In this document: positions 1-8,862 of the stretch, piece after piece | Layout: each line of letters begins with the position of its first letter | Numbering within the stretch: position 1 is the stretch's first letter | Assembly: GCA_035384565.1 (NCBI GenBank) | Contig: DAOOIT010000036.1 | Location: forward strand, 1-41,630 | Direction of reading: 5' to 3' | DNA: 41,630 nucleotides | From: Planctomycetota bacterium | Lineage (GTDB): Bacteria; Planctomycetota; PUPC01; DSUN01 | Translations under genes and position numbers: made by a program | The notes under the pieces: generated by a model | What the model was told of the DNA's origin: nothing | The model's input: the letters and a program-made list of their open reading frames with translations, nothing else | The model's database searches: none

Positions 1-140
1 GGCCAGAATCGCGGGCGTCGCAGTCCCACGCGGATTCTTGGACAGGCTCCTAGAGCCCGTGCGGAAGCCCATGTGGAACTGCGCCGCCGCGCCTCGCCTC
101 CGCCGCGCTGACACCGGCGAGGCCGCCCACGAGGACTCCC

Positions 141-761
141 CTATGGCGCAGGCGGGGCCTCCGTGCGGAGGTGGCAGGTGTCGTTGAGCGACACAACGGT
201 AAAGTCGTCGCCTTCGGCCTCGAAGACGTTGATGGCACAGGTGTCCTGCCGAAGTCGCCAGAAGCGGTCGTTGCCCAGCCCCATCACCGCCAGCAGGAGG
301 ATGCGGTTGATGACCGTGTGGCCGACGAGCACGATGGTTGCCCCGTCGTGGCAGGCGGCCAGTTCCCTGACGGTGGCCAGGCCGCGGGAGCGCAGGTCGT
401 CGAGTGTCTCGCCGCCAGGGATTCGGGCCCGATGCGGCGCCTCATACCAGTGGCGGGCAATCTCCGGCCAGCGCTGGCGGACCTCGTCCGGCGTCAGACC
501 CTGCCAGTCGCCGTAATGGATGTCCAAGAGGCCAGAATGAGGCTGGATGGGCAAGCCGAAGTGCCTGGCGATGGCCTCGGCGGTCTTCAGCGCCCGGCTC
601 AAGGGGCTGGAGTAGACGGCGGCGGGCCGCCACTCGGCGGCGACGCGCCGCCCGGTCGCCTCGGCCTGAGCGAGGCCGGCATCGTTCAGCGGCACGTCGG
701 CCCGCCCGCGGAAGCGTTCCACCCGGTTCCATTCCGTCTGGCCGTGTCTGACGAGGATCAT
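141..761 (-). CDS. histidine phosphatase superfamily protein (phosphoglycerate mutase-like)
   Basis: Predicted cytoplasmic phosphatase of the RHG branch, 206 residues. Seen: the N-terminal signature MILVRHGQTEWN puts the phospho-accepting His at residue 6; an SSPLSRALKTAEAI segment follows, and a GHTVINR segment carries the second catalytic His near residue 148. The usual acid motif appears as LLDIHYGDWQG, so the proton donor position may be Asp rather than Glu. The ATG at 761 is preferred because the motif normally begins right at the N-terminus; the frame stays open upstream to a TTG at 803, but those 14 residues resemble nothing. Substrate cannot be told: alpha-ribazole-phosphate, small phospho-sugars and phosphoglycerate are all handled by this family. 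It stands alone, divergent from mgtA. Confidence 0.88.
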   Translation of the reverse strand: MILVRHGQTEWNRVERFRGRADVPLNDAGLAQAEATGRRVAAEWRPAAVYSSPLSRALKTAEAIARHFGLPIQPHSGLLDIHYGDWQGLTPDEVRQRWPEIARHWYEAPHRARIPGGETLDDLRSRGLATVRELAACHDGATIVLVGHTVINRILLLAVMGLGNDRFWRLRQDTCAINVFEAEGDDFTVVSLNDTCHLRTEAPPAP

Positions 762-900
762 CCGTGTCACTTGTCGGCTCCAAGCTGGGTGCCAGTGGCG
801 CAACGACTGGGTTGCAGGATAGCAGGATGTCGTGGCGGTTTCAACCCTGTGGGGCCAGTGGGGCTCGGGCCAGAAGCCTGCGCGATGCAGAGAAAGGCGC

Positions 901-929
901 TTGAAAGGCCACGGCCATCGGCCTATACT
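901..929 (+). promoter_or_regulatory. sigma70-type promoter for mgtA
   Basis: TTGAAA at 901-906 and TATACT at 924-929 are separated by exactly 17 bases, a near-consensus housekeeping promoter. It points at mgtA and would give a leader of roughly 80 bases before the ATG at 1014. No experimental support. Confidence 0.7.
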
Positions 930-1013
930 GTGTTTCAGCCACAGTGAGTCCCGGTCGCAGGCCAGTGGCCGGCTCCCAAGCTGTCACGGTCTCCCCGCCA
1001 AAGGGTCTGTGCG

Positions 1014-3677
1014 ATGCTCAGGTCGCTATTTGCCAGAGTAGCACCCGGCATGGTCCGGCGAGAGGCCCGGGCGGCGCAGGGCATGGCCGGCGAGGAGCAG
1101 CGCCGCCTGGCCGAGGTGTGCGCCCTGTCGCCCGAGGACGCCCTGCGCCGATTGGGGACGTCGTGGCGCGGCCTGGACGGGGCCGCGGTTGCGGCCCGCC
1201 GTGCGGAGGTTGGTGCCAACGCGATCACCACCAGGAGACGCGGTGGGGTGGTTGTGGAGGTGTTGCGGCGCTTCCGCAATCCCCTCGTCGTGCCGTTGCT
1301 GGTGATCGCCATCGTGTCGTTCCTGATGGGGGATGTGAAGGCCACGGTTGTGGTCAGTGGGATGGTGTTCCTGAGCGTGGGGCTGTCGTATTTCCAGGAG
1401 ACACGCTCGGCGCGGGCCGTGGAAGAACTCAAGGCAATGATCCACAGCCGCGCCACGGTGGTTCGGGAGGGCAAGGAGGAGGAGGTCCCGCTTGCTGATG
1501 TGGTGCCGGGGGACCTGGTGGTCCTGGATGCAGGGGCGTTGATTCCGGCTGACTTGCGTGTGGTGCGGGCGAAGGACCTGTTCGTGGCGCAATCGGCGCT
1601 CACCGGGGAGTCGATGCCGGTGGAAAAAACGGCGGCGGAGTGCAGCGCAGGGGGCCGCGACGTGCTGGGCATGGGGTCGGCGGTCTTCCTGGGCAGCAGC
1701 GTCGTGAGCGGTTCGGGCCTAGGAGTCGTGGTCAACACGGGCAATCGCACGCTCTTCGGAGGCATCTCGTCCAGACTGGCAGAGGCCGAAACGGAGACGA
1801 GCTTCGACAAGGGGGTCAAGCAGTTCACCTGGCTGATGGTTCGGTTCATGTTGGTGATGGTGTGTGCGGTGTTCCTGATCATCGGTCTGACCAAGGGCAA
1901 TTGGGTAGAGGCCTTGCTCTTCGGGCTCGCGGTGGCCGTGGGGTTGACGCCGGAGATGCTGCCCATGATTGCCACCGTGAACCTCTCTAAGGGCGCTCTG
2001 GCCTTGGCAAGGAAGAAGGTGGTCGTCAAACACCTATCGTCCATTCAGAACCTTGGGGCGATAGACATCCTGTGCACGGACAAGACGGGAACCCTCACCC
2101 AGGACCGCGTGGTGCTGGAGAAGCACCTGGACGTGACCGGCCGGCCGAGCGATGACGTGTTGCGGTATGCGTACCTGAACAGCTATTATCAGACGGGGTT
2201 GCGGAATGTGCTCGACAGGGCGGTGCTTGATCATACCGATCTTGATGTGGAGCGGTCGTGCCGGAAGGCGGACGAGATTCCCTACGATTTCCTACGCCGC
2301 CGCATGTCGGTGACGATAGAGTACGAGGGCGACCTGGTCCTCATCTGCAAGGGGGCGGTGGAGGACGTGCTGAAGGTCTGCTCGCGGTACCAAGTGGAAG
2401 ACGAGGTGTATCCGCTGATTGACGCCATCCGTTACGACGTGCTCGAGGAGGCCCAGGCGTTGGGCCGCGACGGGTTCCGCGTGCTGGCCGTGGCGTACCG
2501 CGAGTTTCCCCGCGACAAGTCGCAGTTCAGCGTGGCCGACGAGGCGGAACTCGTCCTGCTGGGCTATATCGCCTTTTTCGACCCTCCAAAGGACACGGCG
2601 GGTCAGGCCATCGCCGAGCTGCGGGACGCCGGCGTGCGGGTGAAAGTGCTGACCGGCGACAACGCGCTGGTCGCGCGGAAAGTCTGCGGCGACATGGGCC
2701 TGAACGTGGAGCGGGTCGTGACGGGCGATGAGATCGGCGGCCTGTCCAAAGAGCAGTTGGGCGAGCTCGCCGATCACACGGATGTATTCGCCCGCCTCAC
2801 CCCCCTGCAGAAGGAGGAACTGATCGGCGCCCTGCGAAGCCGTGGGCATGTGGTGGGGTATCTCGGCGACGGCATCAACGACGCGCCGTCGCTGAAGACC
2901 GCCGACGTCGGGATTTCGGTGGATACCGGCGTGGATGTGGCCAAGGAGGCCTCCGACGTGGTGCTTCTGGAGAAGAGCCTCACGGTCCTCGAGGATGGGA
3001 TCATCGAGGGGCGCCGGGTCTTCAGCAACATCATCAAGTACATCCGCATGGGCGCCAGTTCCAATTTCGGCAACATGTTCAGCGTGGTGGGCGCGGCATC
3101 GTTTCTGCCTTTTCTGCCCATGGCCCCGATTCAGATCCTCACGAACAACCTCCTGTATGACTTCTCGCAAGTGGGCATCCCCACCGACCAGGTGGACGAG
3201 GAATTGCTGCGCAAGCCGCGCCAATGGAACATCGCAAACATCAAACGCTTCATGGTCTTCATCGGGCCCATCAGCTCCATTTTCGATTACGCCACGTACG
3301 CCCTCATGCTGTGGGTGTTCTCCTGCCACCGATTCTCTGCGCCGGACACCGCTGCCCACGTGAAGGAGTACTACGAACAACTCTTTCATACCGGGTGGTT
3401 CGTCGAGTCGCTGCTCACGCAGACGCTCATCGTGCACATCATCCGAACACGCAAGATCCCCTTCCTCCAGAGCCGGCCGAGCGCCGGCCTTGTCCTGACC
3501 ACTCTGATTGCGATTGGCGTGGCCATCTGGCTGCCCTACTCTCCCGTCGCCCGGTACCTTGGGTTCGTCCCGCTGCCCGCCGATTACTGGTTCTGGCTGG
3601 CGGGATTCCTGCTGGCCTATTCTGTCCTCACCCATCTCGTGAAGACGTGGTTCCACAGGAAATACGGGGTTGATTGA
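1014..3677 (+). CDS. mgtA: magnesium-translocating P-type ATPase
   Basis: Inner-membrane P-type ATPase of the IIIB (MgtA/MgtB) class, 887 residues against about 900 for E. coli MgtA, predicted to import Mg2+ at the cost of ATP. Seen in order: N-terminal cation-ATPase domain, first membrane pair (about residues 88-125), actuator domain with TGES at 197-200, phosphorylation motif DKTGTLT with the acceptor Asp at 356, TGDN at 547-550, hinge motif GDGINDAP at 618-625, and a C-terminal block of membrane helices. The ATG at 1014 has an AAAGGG ribosome site just upstream. The next gene begins 2 bases after the stop, so translation is probably coupled. No Mg2+ leader RNA structure was recognised. Transport of another divalent ion cannot be excluded. 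Confidence 0.92.
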   Translation: MLRSLFARVAPGMVRREARAAQGMAGEEQRRLAEVCALSPEDALRRLGTSWRGLDGAAVAARRAEVGANAITTRRRGGVVVEVLRRFRNPLVVPLLVIAIVSFLMGDVKATVVVSGMVFLSVGLSYFQETRSARAVEELKAMIHSRATVVREGKEEEVPLADVVPGDLVVLDAGALIPADLRVVRAKDLFVAQSALTGESMPVEKTAAECSAGGRDVLGMGSAVFLGSSVVSGSGLGVVVNTGNRTLFGGISSRLAEAETETSFDKGVKQFTWLMVRFMLVMVCAVFLIIGLTKGNWVEALLFGLAVAVGLTPEMLPMIATVNLSKGALALARKKVVVKHLSSIQNLGAIDILCTDKTGTLTQDRVVLEKHLDVTGRPSDDVLRYAYLNSYYQTGLRNVLDRAVLDHTDLDVERSCRKADEIPYDFLRRRMSVTIEYEGDLVLICKGAVEDVLKVCSRYQVEDEVYPLIDAIRYDVLEEAQALGRDGFRVLAVAYREFPRDKSQFSVADEAELVLLGYIAFFDPPKDTAGQAIAELRDAGVRVKVLTGDNALVARKVCGDMGLNVERVVTGDEIGGLSKEQLGELADHTDVFARLTPLQKEELIGALRSRGHVVGYLGDGINDAPSLKTADVGISVDTGVDVAKEASDVVLLEKSLTVLEDGIIEGRRVFSNIIKYIRMGASSNFGNMFSVVGAASFLPFLPMAPIQILTNNLLYDFSQVGIPTDQVDEELLRKPRQWNIANIKRFMVFIGPISSIFDYATYALMLWVFSCHRFSAPDTAAHVKEYYEQLFHTGWFVESLLTQTLIVHIIRTRKIPFLQSRPSAGLVLTTLIAIGVAIWLPYSPVARYLGFVPLPADYWFWLAGFLLAYSVLTHLVKTWFHRKYGVD

Positions 3678-3679
3678 GC

Positions 3680-4462
3680 ATGAGAGCGCTGCTCCAGGCC
3701 ATCGAGGAGGGCCGGCTGATCGAGCTGCCGGAGAACGACAAGGAGAAAGCCCTGACCCTGCTCGCGACCATGATCGAGGCCGTGCCCTCCGTGCCGCCCG
3801 GCCTTCGGCTGGTGGAAGCCGTTCTTGCGCGCGAGGCGCAGGCCAACACCTGCCTGGTTCAGGGCTGGGCGGTGCCGCATGCTCGCGTGCCGCAGGACGG
3901 AGATCTCATCTGCTGCGTGGGGTGGAGCCCCGTGGGAATCCCCTATGGGACAGCGGATGGGGTCCCCGTGCGTGTCGTGCTGCTCTACTACGTCCCGGAC
4001 TCTCAACGTGGCGCCTACCTGCGCGAAATCTCCGCGCTGGCGCGCGTCCTCCAGGCAGAAACGGTCGCTCAGCGAGTCTTCGAAGCGTCCACGTTGGATG
4101 GCCTGCGGATCCGTCTCCTGGACGTGGTGACGGCCGCGCTGGGCACCTCGCAGGCGGAGGCACGGGCGCGAATGGTGCGCCTGGAGGCTCGAGCCACCGC
4201 CGCCGGCGTCGCTCCGCCACAAACCTTCGACCCTACGCAGGTCGTCCCTGCCTGGATCGTGGATGCCGCCGACGGCCGCGTGATGGTTCTCGCGCGCGAC
4301 GAAGGGCTCGTGCGGGCCCTCGAGGCCCAGCCGGACCTGGGGTTGCGGCTTGCGCGCCAGGCCGTGGTGTCTGTAGGCGGCCACACTATCCACGTGCGCC
4401 AGAGTTCCACCTACGGGCTTGGGCGCAGCCTGTTCGACTGCCTCATTGTGAAAGCCAAGTGA
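3680..4462 (+). CDS. PTS EIIA type-2 domain protein with unknown C-terminal domain
   Basis: The first ~140 of 260 residues resemble the PTS fructose/mannitol/nitrogen EIIA fold. The segment QGWAVPHARV holds the expected phospho-accepting His at residue 67, in the place of the usual GIAIPHG motif. After a stretch rich in Ala and Arg there is a C-terminal domain (about residues 175-260) that I do not recognise. The ATG at 3680 is preferred over a TTG at 3674 that overlaps the mgtA stop; both keep the EIIA domain. Being translated directly behind mgtA suggests a cytosolic partner or regulator of the Mg2+ ATPase, by analogy with EIIA-Ntr acting on K+ transporters. That role is inference. No membrane EIIB/EIIC partner is in the window. 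Confidence 0.75.
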   Translation: MRALLQAIEEGRLIELPENDKEKALTLLATMIEAVPSVPPGLRLVEAVLAREAQANTCLVQGWAVPHARVPQDGDLICCVGWSPVGIPYGTADGVPVRVVLLYYVPDSQRGAYLREISALARVLQAETVAQRVFEASTLDGLRIRLLDVVTAALGTSQAEARARMVRLEARATAAGVAPPQTFDPTQVVPAWIVDAADGRVMVLARDEGLVRALEAQPDLGLRLARQAVVSVGGHTIHVRQSSTYGLGRSLFDCLIVKAK

Positions 4463-4502
4463 TACCGAGTGGATGACGTGCGCAGTCGGCAGCCTCGGGG
4501 CG

Positions 4503-5195
4503 CTACGGGCCCTGTCCACCTTCTTGACCAGCCATGAGCTGCAGGGCGCGGACCCACGAGTCGCCCACCTCGCCAAACCCGTCCTTGATCCGACGGTAGT
4601 CGTGGCGGGCGATGAAGTCGTCCAGCTCTCCCTGAAGCGCCGCGAGCTTGCGCTGCTGCACCTCCCACAGATAGCCTCGGGTGCCTGAGTCCCCAATCCG
4701 GTCGTAGACGAAGAGGAAGTGCGGCACGCACAGGCCGGGACAGGCGTCGAAGGCGGCCCGCATCTCCTCGTCGTCCGCAAGGCCCTCGATCAGGATGGCA
4801 GCGTGGCGTTCCCGGCTCTCGGCCTCGAGGTGACAAGCGGGACATTGGGCGCGCTTCGACCACGCGGCGGTGGCGGACGGCCGCAGGCGGCGCAGGCCCG
4901 GCTGCCGAAGGGCCTTGAGGAAATCGAGGAACAGCTCGACCTGGTCCCGATAGAGGATGGCCGTGCCGAGGCCGCTCTTGAAGCCGGCCAGGGTGTGGGC
5001 GTGACGGGGGCAGTAGCCCCTGGACGCTCTCAGGCTACGCCGCACGCCGGGGTCGTTGACCGACTCGTAGAGAAGCCCATCCAGGTAGCGCTTCGTGCCC
5101 TCGACCTCGATGGAGCACAACGGGCAGCCGGCGGCCTGCCGGAGGGCCTCCAGAACGATGTGATAGGGGAGATGCTTTTCCTTGTGCTTGGCCAT
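4503..5195 (-). CDS. DUF6062-like protein with two CxxC/CxxH repeats
   Basis: Soluble protein of 230 residues with no known activity. It contains two copies of one module. In the first, Cys24 and Cys27 are followed after 34 residues by Cys62 and His65; in the second, Cys118 and Cys121 are followed after 34 residues by Cys156 and His159. This C-x2-C-x34-C-x2-H layout suggests a metal-binding (probably zinc) or redox site. The phrases around the motifs, including NDPGVRRSLRASRGYC, match my memory of the DUF6062 family, not checked by search. It is the last gene of the long minus-strand cluster and starts 41 bases after the GTPase at 5237-7846, whose tail has the same repeats. It converges with the EIIA gene (40 bases between ends). 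Confidence 0.8.
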   Translation of the reverse strand: MAKHKEKHLPYHIVLEALRQAAGCPLCSIEVEGTKRYLDGLLYESVNDPGVRRSLRASRGYCPRHAHTLAGFKSGLGTAILYRDQVELFLDFLKALRQPGLRRLRPSATAAWSKRAQCPACHLEAESRERHAAILIEGLADDEEMRAAFDACPGLCVPHFLFVYDRIGDSGTRGYLWEVQQRKLAALQGELDDFIARHDYRRIKDGFGEVGDSWVRALQLMAGQEGGQGP

Positions 5196-5236
5196 AGTGT
5201 AGCTGACCTCACGTGAGGGTCGCGTGCGACGAGACG

Positions 5237-7846
5237 CTATGCGTCGTCCGACGCCTCCCAGGGGAGGTAGAGATTCTTCTCCCCGGCAATGTGGATGATC
5301 GCGCGGAGGTAGGCGTCCGATTCGTCGTCGTGCTGGAGGTGCCTGCGGAGGCCCTCGTGCTTCATGGCGTAGTTCTGCATGTCTTCGGCCGCCTCCTGGA
5401 ATCGGCGGGCGGCCTGATGAATCACGGCCTGCGCGATCTTCTGGCGCTGCACCTTCTCAACGAGGTGGACGAGGTGGCGCAGGCAGACGCCCTGGGACTT
5501 GGCATAGGCCCGCTGCCCCTCCTCGTCGTTCAGGAAGCTGGCGAGGCGCTCGATGGAGACTCGCTCGCTCTCACGCGCGAGCTGGCACACGCGGCAGCCG
5601 CCGGGGTTGCTCATCAGCGCTCGGACCGCCTGACCGGCCTCGGATTGTACGGCGGCCTTGGGCAGTTCCTGAGAGAGCCGCTGGACGAGTCTCGTGTAGC
5701 CGAGGGAGAGGCCGTGGGGCGAAGCCATCGCCTCGAGTTGCCAGGTGTGGGGAGCGCAGAAGCCGAGCCCGGCGGCGAACTGCTGCTGCGCGGCTTCGTC
5801 CTGAGCGAGGCGGTGCTGCCAGCTCGCCAGGAAGTCGAAGGCCGTCTGAGTCATGTGCTGGCAGACCGGGCAGCCGCGGGTGCGAATGGCCTTGGCGATC
5901 CGAGGCTCGGGCGGCCGCACCGCGGGCAGCTCATCGGCCGGTGGCGAGGCTGGGGCGCTGGTGTCCACGGCTGGGGCTGGTCCCAGGGTGGGCGCCGAAG
6001 GCTGCGAGGGTACGACCTCGGGGCGCATGCCGAGGAGCTGGGTGCGAAGGGAATTCAGCGCGGCCTCCGCGTCGCCCACGGCGGCCTCACGGTTGCGGCT
6101 CTCGCGCCAGTTCTTCCCTGCGATGGCCTCGAGGATGTGGGCCTCGGCCTCGGCGGCCCAGGCGCCCGCCAGGTCGCCGAGGCCCCGCACGGCTTCGGCG
6201 ATGCCACTGGCCACGGCCTCCTGAAGCGTAGCCGAGCACGATTCGAGGAACCGGCCACACTCGCCATCAAGGTGGCCTGTCAGCGGCCCTCGGACGACCC
6301 TTGCCGGCAGGAGAGCGGACCAGAACGGAACGCGCGGGGCCCAAGCGGCACCTGCCGCGAATGGGTTGGGGACTCTCACGGTCACATCCAGGTTGCCGGG
6401 GCCGCCCGCCGGAGCACCCTGCGGGGCGGGAACGTCCATTACCTCCGCGGCAATGGCAGAAATGGCGCCCAGATTCCGCGTGACGCGCGCCCAGTGCTCG
6501 CTCGCGGCCTGGGGGAACATGCCGCTGAGCCTCTGCTGCTGGGCAGCGGCCCATGGCTCTCCACGCGCGCGAAGGTCCTCGGCGACGCGGCGCGCGAGGG
6601 CCCTGGCCACACGCCGGGCGGTCCGCCAGCGTCCCTCCTTGATCGCGGCTTCGACGTGCACCGCGGCTTGCGCCCTTGCGGCCTCAAGGAACGCGCAGTT
6701 GTCGGGCGCCACGGCGTCGGCCGCCCAGCGCATCAGGTGCTGGCCCATACGCTGGATGAGCTCATGCCGCTCCTGGGCATGTTCCCGCCAGCGCTGGCGG
6801 AGTTGCTCCTGCCTTGCCCGCACAACGTCATCCGAGGCAGCTCTCGCCTTGTGATGGAGGCGGATTTCCTGCACCTCCTCGTCCAGGAGCCGGAGCGCGC
6901 GGGCAGTGAGAGACTCCAGGAAAGTCGCTGCTTTCTCATTCGACAGGAAGTCCACCAGCGCCGCCTCGAGGTCCTTGACGCCGCTGCGAGCATAGCCTTC
7001 ACCATCGCCGGCCAGCCGGCTGGCAAGGCCGAGGCGCGAGGAGACGGGGAAGAGGCGAACGGCATCGGCCCCGAGATGCTGCTTGAGGGCGGCGGCGGTG
7101 AAGCCGAGCACCTCCTGGCGCTCGCGGTCACCCACGAGGTCAACCTTGTTGACCACGAAGAAAAGTTTGCGGGCGTGCTCGCGTATCCGTTGGAGGAACT
7201 CGATCTCGGAGGCGGTGAGCGCGGCTTCCACGCTGGTGACGAAGAGCGCGGCGTCGCACTGGGGCAGGAAGCTGTAGGTGGTCGTCGTGTTCGCCTCGAT
7301 GGAGGAGCCGACGCCGGGGGTGTCCACGAACTCCAGGCCCCGCCGCAGGAAGGGGTGGGGAAGCTCCAGGCAGGCCGTGCTCACTGCCTTCTCGTTGCTG
7401 GGGTTGCCCCGCTCGGTCACGAACGCGGATAGGTCCGAGACAGGGTATTCCCTCGGGAATGCGGAGCCGGCGTTGTGGACGACCAGCCGTTCCCTCGAGC
7501 CGAACTTCAGCACCGTGATCGCCGACGTGACGGGCAGGACGCCCGTGGGCAGGAGATCGCGCCCGATGATGGCGTTCATCAGGGAGCTCTTGCCGCGCTT
7601 GAACTCGCCGAGCACGGCCAGGGTGAAACGGTCCTCGGCCAGCTTGGCCATCAGCTCGCGGCATTGCTCAGCCCGCGTCTCGCTCGCGCCCTGCCGGAGA
7701 AGGCCGTGGAGCGCGCGGATGTGGCCCGCCAGGGCGTGCTTGGCGCGCGTGTAGGCGCGCAGCTTCTCCACGTCGGGGCTCGTATCAGACTCCGATGCCT
7801 TGAGCACCGCTCGGGATGCCTCCGGCGACACAGCCTCACTGCCCAT
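5237..7846 (-). CDS. dynamin-like GTPase with C-terminal DUF6062-like Cys/His repeats
   Basis: Large GTPase of 869 residues in the bacterial dynamin-like family, which bind and remodel membranes. Seen: P-loop GEFKRGKSS with Lys86, switch motif DTPGVGSS, base motif NKVD, then a long helical stalk-like region. At the end are two Cys/His modules: Cys659/Cys662 with Cys697/His700 (34 residues between the pairs), and Cys751/Cys754 with Cys788/His791 (33 residues). The same pattern is found in the neighbouring stand-alone protein at 4503-5195, so this looks like a fusion. The ATG at 7846 is chosen because the preceding gene ends 2 bases before it; the frame is open further upstream but overlaps that gene. 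It is a paralogue of the GTPase at 17517-19355, sharing the GKS-to-NKVD layout and a FLPQCDA phrase. Confidence 0.85.
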   Translation of the reverse strand: MGSEAVSPEASRAVLKASESDTSPDVEKLRAYTRAKHALAGHIRALHGLLRQGASETRAEQCRELMAKLAEDRFTLAVLGEFKRGKSSLMNAIIGRDLLPTGVLPVTSAITVLKFGSRERLVVHNAGSAFPREYPVSDLSAFVTERGNPSNEKAVSTACLELPHPFLRRGLEFVDTPGVGSSIEANTTTTYSFLPQCDAALFVTSVEAALTASEIEFLQRIREHARKLFFVVNKVDLVGDRERQEVLGFTAAALKQHLGADAVRLFPVSSRLGLASRLAGDGEGYARSGVKDLEAALVDFLSNEKAATFLESLTARALRLLDEEVQEIRLHHKARAASDDVVRARQEQLRQRWREHAQERHELIQRMGQHLMRWAADAVAPDNCAFLEAARAQAAVHVEAAIKEGRWRTARRVARALARRVAEDLRARGEPWAAAQQQRLSGMFPQAASEHWARVTRNLGAISAIAAEVMDVPAPQGAPAGGPGNLDVTVRVPNPFAAGAAWAPRVPFWSALLPARVVRGPLTGHLDGECGRFLESCSATLQEAVASGIAEAVRGLGDLAGAWAAEAEAHILEAIAGKNWRESRNREAAVGDAEAALNSLRTQLLGMRPEVVPSQPSAPTLGPAPAVDTSAPASPPADELPAVRPPEPRIAKAIRTRGCPVCQHMTQTAFDFLASWQHRLAQDEAAQQQFAAGLGFCAPHTWQLEAMASPHGLSLGYTRLVQRLSQELPKAAVQSEAGQAVRALMSNPGGCRVCQLARESERVSIERLASFLNDEEGQRAYAKSQGVCLRHLVHLVEKVQRQKIAQAVIHQAARRFQEAAEDMQNYAMKHEGLRRHLQHDDESDAYLRAIIHIAGEKNLYLPWEASDDA

Positions 7847-7848
7847 GG

Positions 7849-8862
7849 CTACCCCGCATCCTCCAGCATGCGACCCAGGCAGTCTGCGACCCTGGCGCTC
7901 AAATCGCCGACCGGGATGTCCATATCCCAAGCGGCCTGGCCTCTGGCAAGACCCAGGCGCAGGTGCTGAAGGGGCACGCCGGCGCAAACCTGCTCAACGA
8001 CGCGGCAGGATCGCAACGCTTCATGGGGGATACAGCACACGTTGATCCCGTAAGACCAGATGCCTGGCCGCAGATCGGGCTCGTTGACGACGTGCACGAC
8101 CCCGCGGTCGGTCACGACGAGGGCACCCTCCTCCGCCACACAGACGGGAGCTTTTCCCCAGAGCGACGACCGAGTCCCCCAGGTCTGCGCCGAACAGGCG
8201 TAGGCGACAAGGGACTCTCCTTCGACGAGGACAGGGCGCAGCCGCCCGGCCTGCCGGGGAGCCACACGCCGCCACAACTCGGGCCAAGCAAGCGGCGAGG
8301 GCACGGGCGGTCGGCGGACAGGCCGGGCGGCTGCTCGGTACCCGCGCACCAGCGCCCCAAAGTGCTCGACGCCGTATGTGGCCTCGTAAAGGATCGTCGC
8401 CGCAGCCACCCTTGCGCCGTCGGAGTAACGAACGACAAACCAGCCCGGCAGGAGCGAGCCCCCGAACTCCACGCTCAGCACGTTCGCAAACGGAATGACT
8501 TGGAGCGAAGGCGCGAGTCGCTTCCGGTGGGCATCGCGGGAAACAAGAAGGCGGTCGTCGGTCACGGCCACAGCGTGAGAGCCCGGCTCTCCGTGGAACC
8601 CGAACGGCGCCCCCTCGCCGTCCCAGATGGGGGCATAGAGGAGGCAATGAAGCCGCTCGCCCGGCCGCAGGGCCGAGCCGATGAGGGTCGGATGAACCCC
8701 CGGCAGGTCCTCCGGCCCCTCGACGGGGAAGACCATCACCTCCCGGCCGCAGGAGGGCACCCCGCTCGGCCTGCGCCCGGCCGGGCCGGTACCGAGGTCA
8801 TCGGACCGGCTCCTGGGGGGAGCCGCCGGTTGGTGGGTAGCGAGGACCAGCCTCTCAGGCAC
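7849..8862 (-). CDS. hypothetical protein with two PH-like repeats
   Basis: I do not recognise a named family. The 337 residues contain two similar beta-rich halves, about 50-175 and 200-330. In each half a hydrophobic strand pair ending in a TDDRLLVS or TDRGVVHV phrase is followed by an IPxxxxxS element and another strand pair, then a helix at the end (LVRGYRA; ADCLGRMLE). This resembles the bacterial PH-like fold of membrane-associated proteins, but the assignment is by eye. The GTG at 8862 has GAGGGG 6 bases upstream and overlaps the MFS gene by 8 bases; an ATG at 8736 would drop a low-complexity N-terminus. Its stop is 2 bases before the dynamin-like gene, so the two are very probably translated together. 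Confidence 0.65.
   Translation of the reverse strand: MPERLVLATHQPAAPPRSRSDDLGTGPAGRRPSGVPSCGREVMVFPVEGPEDLPGVHPTLIGSALRPGERLHCLLYAPIWDGEGAPFGFHGEPGSHAVAVTDDRLLVSRDAHRKRLAPSLQVIPFANVLSVEFGGSLLPGWFVVRYSDGARVAAATILYEATYGVEHFGALVRGYRAAARPVRRPPVPSPLAWPELWRRVAPRQAGRLRPVLVEGESLVAYACSAQTWGTRSSLWGKAPVCVAEEGALVVTDRGVVHVVNEPDLRPGIWSYGINVCCIPHEALRSCRVVEQVCAGVPLQHLRLGLARGQAAWDMDIPVGDLSARVADCLGRMLEDAG

Noticed and set aside
50..238. Small minus-strand frame at the left edge
   Set aside because: No motif, overlaps the phosphatase end in another frame, and its composition is that of a shadow; positions 1-140 show nothing supportable.
2292..3656. Long minus-strand frame opposite mgtA
   Set aside because: Antisense shadow of a clear P-type ATPase; no recognisable motif.
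5213..7432. Long open frame on the plus strand opposite the dynamin-like GTPase
   Set aside because: It is the mirror of a high-GC gene with clear GTPase motifs; its own translation shows no domain.
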